A stretch of DNA of 64,000 nt from JAJVHZ01 sp041395385. GTDB lineage: Bacteria > Pseudomonadota > Gammaproteobacteria > JAJPIJ01. A model generated the notes under the pieces. That model was not told the origin of the DNA, searched no databases, and saw only the letters and a list, made by a program, of their open reading frames with translations. Location: the NCBI GenBank assembly GCA_041395385.1, contig JAWLAN010000012.1, forward strand, positions 62,001 through 126,000, in the 5' to 3' direction. Shown here piece by piece: positions 49,024 through 56,979 of this stretch (positions within the stretch are counted from its first letter, which is position 1; every line of letters starts with the position of its first letter). The position numbers were made by a program, and so were the translations under genes.

Positions 49024-49806
49024 ATGCCCGTCAAAGACTCCACACGTCGCGTCGTCGCCATCGGCGGGGGGCGCGTGCGCACCGCGACGCCGCAGACCAC
49101 CGAGATCGACCGGGAAACAGTCCGGCTCGCCGGCCGGCGCCGGCCGCGCCTGCTCTTCCTGCCGACGGCCAGTCTGGACGCCGCCGACTACTGCGAGGCC
49201 ATTATCCGGCATTTTGGCGGCACACTGGGCTGCCGCGTCGATACCCTGCTGCTTTGCCGCGATCGCCCTGGACCGCGCGAACTCGCCGCCCGCATCGCCG
49301 CCGCCGACGTCATCTACGTCGGCGGCGGCAATACCCTGCGCATGATGCGAATGTGGCGGCAGCTCGGCGTCGACCGCCTGCTCGATGCGGCTCGGCGCCG
49401 CGGCGCCGTCCTGAGCGGACTCAGCGCCGGCGCCATCTGCTGGTTTCGCGCCGGCAACAGCGATGCGCGCAAATTCAGCAACCCCGGGGACCAGACGCTG
49501 ATCCGGGTTCGGGGACTGGATTTCATCGGCGCCTTGGCCTGCCCGCATTACGACTCCGAGCAGCACCGGCGCACGGCACTGAAGGCCATGATGCGGACCA
49601 CCGCGGGCGTGGCCATCGCCCTGGAGGACTGCGCGGCGATCGAGATCGTGGACGATCGATACCGTATCCTGGCCTCGAGGCGCGGCGCGCGGGCCTACCG
49701 CGTCTTCTGGCGCTCCGGACATTATCACAACGATGAACTGCGTCCGCACGGCGATTATCGGCGGCTGTCCGATCTGCTCGACAAGAACACCGATCTGGAG
49801 ACCTGA
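49024..49806 (+). CDS. peptidase E/S51-like or class I amidotransferase-like protein
   Basis: A 260-residue protein. GLSAGAICWF near residues 135-144 is the nucleophile elbow of peptidase family S51 (dipeptidase E), with Ser as nucleophile. VIYVGGGNTLRMM precedes it and CPHYDSEQHRRTAL supplies the His. Family members cleave aspartyl dipeptides or act on cyanophycin; this one is of the YgaJ/Lin0363-like type and the substrate is open. It is divergent from glnE and followed after two bases by the Dabb gene. Confidence 0.8.
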   Translation: MPVKDSTRRVVAIGGGRVRTATPQTTEIDRETVRLAGRRRPRLLFLPTASLDAADYCEAIIRHFGGTLGCRVDTLLLCRDRPGPRELAARIAAADVIYVGGGNTLRMMRMWRQLGVDRLLDAARRRGAVLSGLSAGAICWFRAGNSDARKFSNPGDQTLIRVRGLDFIGALACPHYDSEQHRRTALKAMMRTTAGVAIALEDCAAIEIVDDRYRILASRRGARAYRVFWRSGHYHNDELRPHGDYRRLSDLLDKNTDLET

Positions 49807-49808
49807 GT

Positions 49809-50108
49809 ATGCTCAAACACATTGTCATGTGGCGCGTGCGCGCCACCGCGGAACTAACCCAGGCAGAGAACGCCGCCGAGATGAAGCGCGCGCTGGAGGC
49901 GCTGCGCGGCCGCATACCGGGGCTGCTCGCCATCGAGGTCGGCATCAACGCCATCCCCGGCGGCGAGGCCAGCGACGTGGTCCTCTGTTCCGAATTCGCC
50001 GACCGCGAAGCGCTCGCCGCCTACCTGAAACACCCGGAGCACGAGCGTGTGGCGGAGTTCGTGAAGGAGGTGCGCGTGGAGCGCCGCGTGGCCGACTACG
50101 AGGCCTGA
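49809..50108 (+). CDS. Dabb (stress-responsive alpha/beta barrel) family protein
   Basis: A 99-residue dimeric ferredoxin-like fold protein. It starts MLKHIVMWRVR, the usual Dabb opening, then has LRGRIPGLLAIEVGIN, VVLCSEFADREALAAYLKHPEHE and the FVKEVRVERRVADYE strand. Dabb proteins are small, often stress-linked, and some are olivetolic-acid-cyclase-like enzymes; role here unknown. It is coupled to the peptidase E-like gene (two-base gap). Confidence 0.92.
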   Translation: MLKHIVMWRVRATAELTQAENAAEMKRALEALRGRIPGLLAIEVGINAIPGGEASDVVLCSEFADREALAAYLKHPEHERVAEFVKEVRVERRVADYEA

Positions 50109-50115
50109 GCGCGCG

Positions 50116-50829
50116 TCATTTCCCCCCGGCTCTCTCCAGCTCCTCCAGGCGCCGCATCAGGAACCGCCGCTCGGCGGGGTCGGTGACCCGGCCGCTCTCG
50201 AGCAAGCCGCCGAGCAAGACCTTCGCGGCCTCGGTCTCACCCATGTCGACCCGCACGAAGATGCTCATCTGCGTGACCCATGATGGGACACGCGGGTCGG
50301 TCACGTGCGTGGCCAGGGCGTCGGCGTACCGCAACGCCAGCGGCATGTCATGGAGGCGGTGGCGCGCAACGAACACGGCGTGCGCCATCCACGGCCAGCG
50401 CCGGTTCGGATCCTTCAGGAACTCCTCGTGGACGAACTCCAGCATCATCCGCTGTTTCGCCGGCTCGGATACTTCGCCATAGAGGCGGGCGGCGGCGAGC
50501 AGCGGGTAGGAGGCGCGCTCGTCGAGCCGCAGTATCGCGCCCAGCCATGCGATGACGCGGCCGTAGTCCAGGGCGCGGAACGGAATGCTGATGCCCGGCT
50601 GATTGTCGAAGGCCTGCAAACGCAGCATCAGCACCTTCGCGAACGAGGTCCGGTCTCCCGCGGCGGCGACCTCGAGCACCGGCTGGGGCGGCGGCGGCGC
50701 GAGCTCGGTCGCGGCGGCGCTCGGTGCCGGCAGTCCATGATGCCAGTAGAGCTGCGCCGCCAGTGCCAGCGGCAACACGGCCAGCACGGACAGCGGCACG
50801 GCCGCGACCGACCGCTCCCGCGCGCCCAT
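50116..50829 (-). CDS. membrane-anchored helical protein, partner of the ABC permease
   Basis: A 237-residue protein with one N-terminal membrane segment (VPLSVLAVLPLALAAQLYW, about 10-28), a Pro-rich linker (APPPPQPVLE), and a helical domain resembling TPR/HEAT repeats. I do not recognise the family. Its ATG overlaps the stop of the ABC-2-type permease gene (ATGA), so the two proteins are almost certainly made together. It probably acts at the periplasmic face of the inner membrane. Confidence 0.7.
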   Translation of the reverse strand: MGARERSVAAVPLSVLAVLPLALAAQLYWHHGLPAPSAAATELAPPPPQPVLEVAAAGDRTSFAKVLMLRLQAFDNQPGISIPFRALDYGRVIAWLGAILRLDERASYPLLAAARLYGEVSEPAKQRMMLEFVHEEFLKDPNRRWPWMAHAVFVARHRLHDMPLALRYADALATHVTDPRVPSWVTQMSIFVRVDMGETEAAKVLLGGLLESGRVTDPAERRFLMRRLEELERAGGK

Positions 50830-51599
50830 CAGAAGTTGCGCCGATACAGGTCGAACAGACCCGCGGCGATGAGGAGCGCGACGTAGACGGCGGTCTGCGC
50901 CGCGATGCCGGCAAGCTCGCCGATGCCGCCGGTTTGATAGATCAGCCAGTCGGTGGGCGTGAACCGGCCCAGGTCGGGCAGCACGTAGGCGATCCCGTCG
51001 ACGATGGCCGCTATCAATCGCGACGACGGTTCCGTGGTATCGACCAACGGGCCGCGGCTCATCAGGCGGATCGCCTCCATGGTCCGTGACAGCAGGTAGA
51101 ACGCCGCGACCGCGCTCAGGATCGCCGGCACTTGCGCGAAGGTGAAGCTGCACAGCAGCGTGAGCGCGACGATGATGAGAAGTTCGCACAGCAGGGAGCA
51201 GGCCCAGAGCAGGGCCTGCGTGAACGGCGAATGCAGGGCCAGCAGCAGCGCGTAGAGGACGACGATGACTACCGCGATGACGGCGAAGCCGGCGAGCTTG
51301 CCGAGGTAGTACACATGGCGCGGGAGCGGCAGGGACAGGACCATCTCGCTGCCCTTGTCGGCCTGCTCCCTGGCGATGCTCCCGGCGATGAACGCGGCGA
51401 GCACGAACACCGCCGCCACGCGCAGGGTCGCGGCGAGGAACGCCAGCCTGATGGCGTTGCTCTCGGTGACCGCGGCCGCGGCCGCGAGCTCGCTGAGCAG
51501 GAAGGCGGCCAAAAGGGTCGCGGCCATCAGGCGCAGCAGGCGGCCGCGCCTGGCCTCCAGCGCGGTGAACCATGCGATGGTTTTGGTTTGTCTCCACAT
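50829..51599 (-). CDS. ABC-2 type transporter permease
   Basis: A 256-residue protein with six membrane segments: the typical first segment (LLRLMAATLLAAFLLSE), a cytoplasmic loop with SIAREQADKGSEMVLSLPLPR (the coupling region of ABC-2 permeases such as those of the NatB/CcmB-like class) and later hydrophobic helices. ATG 51599 is supported by a -10-like TATGAT on the minus strand (51624-51629) located 25 bases before it, inside the sequence an earlier start at 51635 would need. No ATPase gene is adjacent. Confidence 0.82.
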   Translation of the reverse strand: MWRQTKTIAWFTALEARRGRLLRLMAATLLAAFLLSELAAAAAVTESNAIRLAFLAATLRVAAVFVLAAFIAGSIAREQADKGSEMVLSLPLPRHVYYLGKLAGFAVIAVVIVVLYALLLALHSPFTQALLWACSLLCELLIIVALTLLCSFTFAQVPAILSAVAAFYLLSRTMEAIRLMSRGPLVDTTEPSSRLIAAIVDGIAYVLPDLGRFTPTDWLIYQTGGIGELAGIAAQTAVYVALLIAAGLFDLYRRNF

Positions 51600-51623
51600 A
51601 CGGTAGGCTGCCCTCTGCAATGA

Positions 51624-51629
51624 ATCATA
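51624..51629 (-). promoter_or_regulatory. -10 box TATGAT of the ABC permease operon
   Basis: On the minus strand TATGAT (five of six) lies 24 bases upstream of ATG 51599 and inside the alternative N-terminal extension, which argues for the shorter protein. The -35 is unconvincing. Confidence 0.45.
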
Positions 51630-51743
51630 CCGCAATTCATTCCGCCCGCCGGTCGCCGTTCATGGCGCGCTCGCGCCGTTGCGCCGGCCGCGCAACGCTG
51701 TCCCCGGGCACCCGGTCCGCCGACCGGCATCGCCGCAAGGCTC

Positions 51744-53582
51744 ATGGAATCGATCCGCGAATCGCGCCGGCGTAGTCGACAGCGCCCGGCCACCAGCCTG
51801 GTGCTGCGGTTCGTGGCCCAGTATGAGAACGTGCTGCTCGGGGCGATGCTGTTGTTCCTGCACGTCGCCACCTCCTGGGGTTTCGCCAGTCCCCTCTCGC
51901 GCTCGCTGATGCTGGTGCATCTCGGGCTGTTCATGCTTTGGCAGCCCATCTGGCGTGGCGATCGCCGGCTCGACCTCGTGGACGCGGGGGTGTTCATGGC
52001 GTTCACGATCGGCTTCGTGGTGCTGTTGAACGGCTGGCTGCTGGCATGCTGGCTGATCCTCATCATCGGACTGGTGGGCGGCCGCACGATCACCTCGCAG
52101 TCCGAACGCGTCGTCTACATGCTGACGCTGCTGTTCCTCATCTCCAAGCTGCTGGTGGTCGTCGTACCGCTGCTGTTCCCCGCGCGCAGCATGCCCGAGA
52201 CCGTGACCTCCATATTCCTGTACGGGCTGCTGGCGCTGCCGCTGGTGATCGCCGCCATGCCTTCGGCGCCCTCGAGAATGCGCAGCTCGCACTCCGTGGA
52301 CCTCTTCCGCGGCGTGACGGCCTCGCTGATGGCGGCGCTGGTCGCGCTCGGCAGCGTGGTCACGATGTATCGAAACGACGCCGATTACGCCGACGCCCTG
52401 ATAGCGGCCAGCCTGGCGCTGGGCGCCTTCCTGTTCGCGCTCAGCTGGCTGCTCACCCCCGGCACGGGCGCGGGCGGGCTGGCCGCGCTCTGGGAGCGGT
52501 CGCTGCTGAACATCGGCACGCCGTTCGAGGAGTGGCTCACGGACCTGGCGGACATCGCCGACGAGCAACGCACGCCCGCGCAGTTCCTCACCGCGGCGAT
52601 GCGCGCCCTGGTCGGGCTGCCCTGGGTGAGCGGCGTGGAGTGGGAGGCCGAGGAGAGCGAGGGCCTGGCCGGCCAACGCACGCGCCACGCCATGGATCTG
52701 AACACACCCGGGATCTCGATGCGGCTGTACGTGCAGCGCGAGCCGAGTCCGACGCTGCTGCTGCACGGCAAGCTGCTGGTGCAGCTGCTGGGGCACTTCC
52801 ACATCGCCAAGCAGCGCGAGCAGGAGCTATCGCGCCAGGCGCATCTGCAGGCCATCTACGAGACCGGGGCGCGCGTGACGCACGACATCAAGAACCTGCT
52901 GCAGTCGCTGCAGACGATGACTCTGGTCATCAGCCAGGAGCAGTCGACGCTGAAGGACGGCGAGCGCCGGCGCTCGGCGCGCACGCAGCATTTCATCGAG
53001 CAGCAGCTGCCGGTGGTGACGCAGCGCCTGCAGCTCGCCCTCGACAAGCTGCAATCGCCCACCAAGGTGGGCCTGGAGCAGCAACCGCTGAGCGCGTGGT
53101 GGGACGCCCTGCAAACGCGGCACCAGGGGACCGGCGTGGAGCTGCAGGGGCGCATCACCCGCGACCCGCTGGTGCCCGCGGACCTGTTCGACAGCGTGGT
53201 CGAGAACCTGCTGGAGAACGCGCGCCAGAAGCGCCAGCTCGAGCCGGGCGTGGAGATCAGCGTGGTGGTGGAGAGCAGCGAGTCGGACCTGCGAGTGACC
53301 GTCACGGACAGCGGCGAGCGCGTGCCCGACGACATCGTGCACGGATTGCTGCGCCGGCCGGTGCCTTCACGCACCGGCCTGGGGATAGGGTTGTACCAGT
53401 CCGCCCGGCAGGCGGAGATGCTCGGCTACAGCCTCTCGCTGGCGCACAACGAGGACGGATTCGTCAGCTTCGAGCTGCGCCGCCGGCCGGACTTCTCAGC
53501 GACGGATCAATACAGCCTGTTTGACGGCGAAGCGCGAAACGGGATGATCGATGATCAAAAACAACCAGCACCCGGGAAGTAG
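51744..53582 (+). CDS. orphan membrane histidine kinase
   Basis: A 612-residue sensor kinase. Residues about 20-235 hold seven or more membrane helices, then a GAF-like or linker region (about 250-355). The phosphoacceptor is the His of ETGARVTHDIKNLLQSLQ (about 370-387), an H-box with the HDIKN form found in PrsK-like kinases. The ATPase domain shows the N-box VVENLLENARQK, the G1 box VTDSGERVPDD and the G2 box RTGLGIGLYQSA; G1 lacks the usual second Gly (GERVPDD instead of GxGI). No response regulator is adjacent, so its partner is elsewhere. Confidence 0.85.
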   Translation: MESIRESRRRSRQRPATSLVLRFVAQYENVLLGAMLLFLHVATSWGFASPLSRSLMLVHLGLFMLWQPIWRGDRRLDLVDAGVFMAFTIGFVVLLNGWLLACWLILIIGLVGGRTITSQSERVVYMLTLLFLISKLLVVVVPLLFPARSMPETVTSIFLYGLLALPLVIAAMPSAPSRMRSSHSVDLFRGVTASLMAALVALGSVVTMYRNDADYADALIAASLALGAFLFALSWLLTPGTGAGGLAALWERSLLNIGTPFEEWLTDLADIADEQRTPAQFLTAAMRALVGLPWVSGVEWEAEESEGLAGQRTRHAMDLNTPGISMRLYVQREPSPTLLLHGKLLVQLLGHFHIAKQREQELSRQAHLQAIYETGARVTHDIKNLLQSLQTMTLVISQEQSTLKDGERRRSARTQHFIEQQLPVVTQRLQLALDKLQSPTKVGLEQQPLSAWWDALQTRHQGTGVELQGRITRDPLVPADLFDSVVENLLENARQKRQLEPGVEISVVVESSESDLRVTVTDSGERVPDDIVHGLLRRPVPSRTGLGIGLYQSARQAEMLGYSLSLAHNEDGFVSFELRRRPDFSATDQYSLFDGEARNGMIDDQKQPAPGK

Positions 53583-53804
53583 AGCTCGCACGCGCGAAAA
53601 CTGTGTCCCCTTTCTTCAGGTTCTGCCGTTCAGGCGAGTTACCCGTCTGCTAGGGGCCTACAACCAGGTTAGACCACTCAACGATACCCCCAGCGCGAGC
53701 TCTGGGTTTAGGCCTAAGTATGGAACATTAGCTGGCCACGGTATTTGACGAAGAATCAACGCCACATCATCGGCGTCTGAACGTCTTGCCGCGCTTCATC
53801 GCAG
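53583..53804. other. gene-free, lower-GC spacer after the histidine kinase (222 bases)
   Basis: This stretch looks clearly less GC-rich than the kinase gene before it. It contains GTGTCCCC-TTTCTT near 53602 and several short palindromes such as AGGCCT. A 65-codon open frame crosses it but looks like chance. It may mark the edge of a transferred segment or an old mobile-element footprint; no inverted repeat pair is evident. Confidence 0.35.
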
Positions 53805-54587
53805 CTATGGTAACCGACCGGCCTGCACCATCCTCGCCTTAAGAATATTGGGCGATATCCAGGTCACCAAGTCATCGAACTCGTCGGCGGGATTATTGCG
53901 GTAATCGGTGCTGACAAATGTCGCATCGGTGCCGACGGCACCCGCATCCGGATCATTTTCCCTTTCATCGTTGAATGCCGATGCAGTGCCCGGCAACTTG
54001 TTTGCCCCGTGCGAGACTATTACAGCGGGTATCTGATTCGCCACCGACCCGCCACCCGCGGCATCGAGTATCTGAATTCCACCGTTATCGCATAGATTAA
54101 ACGTCGTGGGAGGCGCGGGCATGGGGCATCCCGCTGCGCCGCCTGGCCCATCGTCGGCAAAAGCAGTATCGACCCGGTAGACATAGCGGCGTCCCCACGC
54201 GTCTAGGCCGGGAACTCCCAAGTTCACGAACGGAAGAGTCCCTTGTGCCGCTGTACACGTGGCCCCGGGCTTATTCTCCAATCCGTCGCCATTCGTATCC
54301 GGACAGGGAAGACGACCATAAGCGGAAGCAAAACCATATATCGACTCCCTTATCTCATCGAGCCTCTCCTGAGTTCGCTGGCGATCGCGCGCTTCTACTT
54401 GCGTTCGCAGGGGGCCCAGCAGCCCTACAAGCAACAAACCGATAACAAGTAAGACTACAGCCAACTCAATGAGCGTAAAGCCCTTCGTTTTAGGCAGAGC
54501 ACGTGCGCCACCAGAGCCAGCGAGTCCTTCGGATGCAAGCAAGGCGCGGCTCCTGGGACGGTCGGAGCTGCAGGCATCACTACACAT
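53805..54587 (-). CDS. type IV pilin/pseudopilin-like protein with LPCPDTNGDG motif
   Basis: A 260-residue prepilin. A 36-residue leader ends KTKG before the mature N-terminus FTLIELAVVLLVIGLLLVGL, a classic PilD cleavage site with Glu+5. The leader is long compared with normal pilins. The globular part contains LPCPDTNGDG (93-102), PFVNLGVPGLDAWGRRYVY, and other Cys (TCTAA, GCPMP, NLCDNG). The size and content fit a minor pseudopilin (GspH/PilV-like). It follows the PilX-like gene by 11 bases; a GGAAGAGG ribosome site precedes ATG 54587. Confidence 0.82.
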   Translation of the reverse strand: MCSDACSSDRPRSRALLASEGLAGSGGARALPKTKGFTLIELAVVLLVIGLLLVGLLGPLRTQVEARDRQRTQERLDEIRESIYGFASAYGRLPCPDTNGDGLENKPGATCTAAQGTLPFVNLGVPGLDAWGRRYVYRVDTAFADDGPGGAAGCPMPAPPTTFNLCDNGGIQILDAAGGGSVANQIPAVIVSHGANKLPGTASAFNDERENDPDAGAVGTDATFVSTDYRNNPADEFDDLVTWISPNILKARMVQAGRLP

Positions 54588-54598
54588 GTCGCCTCTTC

Positions 54599-55708
54599 CT
54601 ACGGTGAGACAATCTTGATTCGGTCATTGTATGTTGCGGTGACAGCCGTTCCGACTGGATCAAACACCTCGTCAGAATTCGTGCTCTCCACGCGATCGAG
54701 GTAGTCGCAAATCGAGGAGCCCGTGTCACGCACTTGCTGGTTATATGGGTTTCCGCATGCAGTGGCGACTCCGTTCAGGCGCCGTCCAGCAGTGGCAACA
54801 ATTGCATCCGCGTTGACCGTTCCGGCCCGCAGCTGGGGAGCCGGGCAACCAGGCGGCGGAGTGTCCGCGCAGTTCACAGCGTAAACGGTCAACCGGTCCC
54901 ATCCATTGCCCTGAAACCACGCCGGCAAGGCGATCGGGGGCGCAACATTATTGGCGGGCACGAGCCCTTCGCTGAGGCCTACCTGGCTTTGTAGGGTCGG
55001 CGCCGCGGCACTGAATGGCGCGGCAAATGGATAATTTCCGAAAGCGCTTTCGTAGTCGAGCAAGGCCCGTCTAACCTCTGCACCGACCCGCTTCTCTATC
55101 GCCCCCATAAGTTCCTGCCTCGAAATTGCCGCGGCCTGATCATTGAAATCCCCCACAGCCATGCTCACGAAATCGTCATCTCCATCGCTGTTCTCGGCCT
55201 CGAGATAGTTGGTGACGATATTGTTGGGCCGGTTCTGACCAGGCAGCAATGAATCGGCGGCAAATACCACGGCAACAACATCTCCTGTGCCGTCCAGCGT
55301 TAGTTGGCCGGCCGTTTCACTGTTAATCGGCCCCGCCGCCGGATGGTCGCGGAAATTCCGAGACAGGGCATACCACAACTGTTCGCCAGCGAAATCACGC
55401 ACATCCGCCACTTCCAGAGTTCGCCAAGGGAACCTGCCGATGTAATCTGGGCAGGCCGTTCCTGCAAACAACTCCGCTTGCCCGTCACCATTGGTATCCG
55501 GGCAGGGCAGACTCCCGGGGCGATTGATATCAGCAACCGCGCGACCGACAAGCGCCTCCCGACTTTCGGCAAGGGCCTTTGCGTTTCGTGATTGGCGATA
55601 TGCCGTAGCCGATGCTGAATTGAGTTTGCTGGTCAGCACATACGCCGCCGCGATGACCAGTATCAACACAAATGCCAACAGGACTGCGCCCCGCTCCCTG
55701 CGCAGCAT
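54599..55708 (-). CDS. PilX/MshP-like minor pilin with LPCPDTNGDG motif
   Basis: A 369-residue protein. It starts MLRRERGAVLLAFVLILVIAAAYVL, the RxxGxxLLxxLxLL pattern of PilX-like minor pilins, which lack Glu+5. The globular region has LPCPDTNGDG (67-76), identical to that of the next gene, then CPDYIGRFPWRTLEVAD and paired cysteines near the C-terminus (NCADTPPPGCP). ATG 55708 is chosen because the hydrophobic helix begins just after; an upstream ATG at 55804 would give a 32-residue, hydrophilic extension. Probably a minor component of the pilus/secretion machine encoded upstream. Confidence 0.75.
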   Translation of the reverse strand: MLRRERGAVLLAFVLILVIAAAYVLTSKLNSASATAYRQSRNAKALAESREALVGRAVADINRPGSLPCPDTNGDGQAELFAGTACPDYIGRFPWRTLEVADVRDFAGEQLWYALSRNFRDHPAAGPINSETAGQLTLDGTGDVVAVVFAADSLLPGQNRPNNIVTNYLEAENSDGDDDFVSMAVGDFNDQAAAISRQELMGAIEKRVGAEVRRALLDYESAFGNYPFAAPFSAAAPTLQSQVGLSEGLVPANNVAPPIALPAWFQGNGWDRLTVYAVNCADTPPPGCPAPQLRAGTVNADAIVATAGRRLNGVATACGNPYNQQVRDTGSSICDYLDRVESTNSDEVFDPVGTAVTATYNDRIKIVSP

Positions 55709-55810
55709 ATTTCCATTGACGAGTGCCGGGTCTGTGGACGCAGCTGAATCTACCCCTGGAAGAGAGTCACGTTGGCCGCAACTTTGTCGGGATGGTATCC
55801 GCACGTTGTG

Positions 55811-56347
55811 CTAATTCGCGCGGGGATTAACGTCGATGATGGTGTTGGTGCCGGGATCGTAGGTCTGCCCCGGCTTCAGGGAGACGTCGGGCAGGTGCTC
55901 GGGGGTGATGATGCGCACCGACGCGCCGCGCGGGCGGTCGACGCGGATGTTCTCGCTGCTGAAGTCGCCCTCGAGCGTGTTCTGACCGTTCACCCAGGCG
56001 GTGCTCTGGCCGCCGGAGCGTATTACCACGCCGTTGACCGTGATCGGCGGGACATTCGGCGGCGGGGCGGGCGGCAGCATCTCCTCGCGCGAAAGCTCGG
56101 TGACCGGCGGCGGCAGATCGGCCTCGACCACCGGCGGCGGCGGGGCTGGAGGCACGACGGGCGTCGGCGGTGCGTGGCGCAGGCGCTCCAGCTCGATCCT
56201 TTGCTCCGGCGTGAGGAAGAACCGGCCAAGCTGCTCCGCGGCGGCGACCGGGTTCAACGCGCCCGCCGCGATCATCGACAGACCGATGAACCCCCTCGCG
56301 GCCGTGGCAGTGATACATCGCATCGTTTTTCCGCCTCGTCGCGTCAT
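55811..56347 (-). CDS. small proline-rich periplasmic protein (MshK/PilP-like position)
   Basis: A 178-residue protein with a signal peptide (GLSMIAAGALNPVAA). The first 40 mature residues include LTPEQRIELERLRH; a Pro-rich linker (PPTPVVPPAPPPPVVE) follows, then a beta-rich end with PPITVNGVVIRSGGQSTAWVNG. The last part resembles the C-terminal region of MshK and of GspC/PilP-type HR-like modules. Position between the PilO/MshJ-like gene and the pilins is that of mshK. The ATG at 56347 overlaps the previous stop (ATGA); MRCIT at 56323 is an alternative. Confidence 0.7.
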   Translation of the reverse strand: MTRRGGKTMRCITATAARGFIGLSMIAAGALNPVAAAEQLGRFFLTPEQRIELERLRHAPPTPVVPPAPPPPVVEADLPPPVTELSREEMLPPAPPPNVPPITVNGVVIRSGGQSTAWVNGQNTLEGDFSSENIRVDRPRGASVRIITPEHLPDVSLKPGQTYDPGTNTIIDVNPRAN

Positions 56348-56979
56348 TGCCTCAGCACCAGCCCCTCACCGGGCAGATTGAGCGTGTACCAGTCGAGATT
56401 GCACATCGCCTTGATGTTGTCCGCCTTGGGCTCCATCCGGATCTCCGGATTGGTGCGCGACAGCGTGCACTGGCTCACGCTGTAGAGGCCCGTGGCGTTC
56501 TTGTTCAGATCGTCCAACAGGGCCGCCAGGTCATACTCGTGCAACAGGCCGAGATCCAGCTGCATCTTGGTCGTGTACACCGTGAAACTGCCCTTGTCGA
56601 CGTTCGACAGATACGGCGGGCCGGCCGGCTCCTGGGAGTTGATCTGATAGCGCAGGCCCGGCATCCGAATCGACGCGCCCGCCGCGCGCAGAGTTTCGAG
56701 CCAGTTCAGCCGGTTCTCCTTGCCCAGCACGCCGCGGTCGTGCAGCTCCATGAATCGCGGGTACATGTCGCGAATGATGCGCGCCTCGTCATCGATCGAC
56801 AGATACCGCTCGCTGGTCTGGCGGAACTCCGCGTGGCTGGACTTGAAGGCCTGCTCATAGCTCTGCTTGAAGTGCAGGCTGTACCAGACCATGAGCGCGC
56901 CCACTACGCCGCAGGCCAGCAGCGCCAGCAGGGCGTCGCCCAGAAACCGCCAATCGATGTCAGCCTTCTTTATCGCCAT
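56344..56979 (-). CDS. PilO/MshJ-like inner-membrane assembly protein
   Basis: A 211-residue protein with a short cytoplasmic tail (MAIKKADIDWRFLGDAL), one membrane helix (about 16-34, LLALLACGVVGALMVWYSL), a coiled-coil region (about 35-85) and a C-terminal ferredoxin-like domain (about 110-205) that ends LDWYTLNLPGEG. This is the PilO/GspM/MshJ plan. It should pair with the PilN-like part of the preceding gene in the alignment complex. It overlaps that gene by 20 bases and the next by four. Confidence 0.78.
   Translation of the reverse strand: MAIKKADIDWRFLGDALLALLACGVVGALMVWYSLHFKQSYEQAFKSSHAEFRQTSERYLSIDDEARIIRDMYPRFMELHDRGVLGKENRLNWLETLRAAGASIRMPGLRYQINSQEPAGPPYLSNVDKGSFTVYTTKMQLDLGLLHEYDLAALLDDLNKNATGLYSVSQCTLSRTNPEIRMEPKADNIKAMCNLDWYTLNLPGEGLVLRQ

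Noticed and set aside
53551..53748. A 65-codon frame overlapping the end of the histidine kinase gene
   Set aside because: No ribosome site, no family resemblance and it runs through the low-GC spacer; treated as chance.
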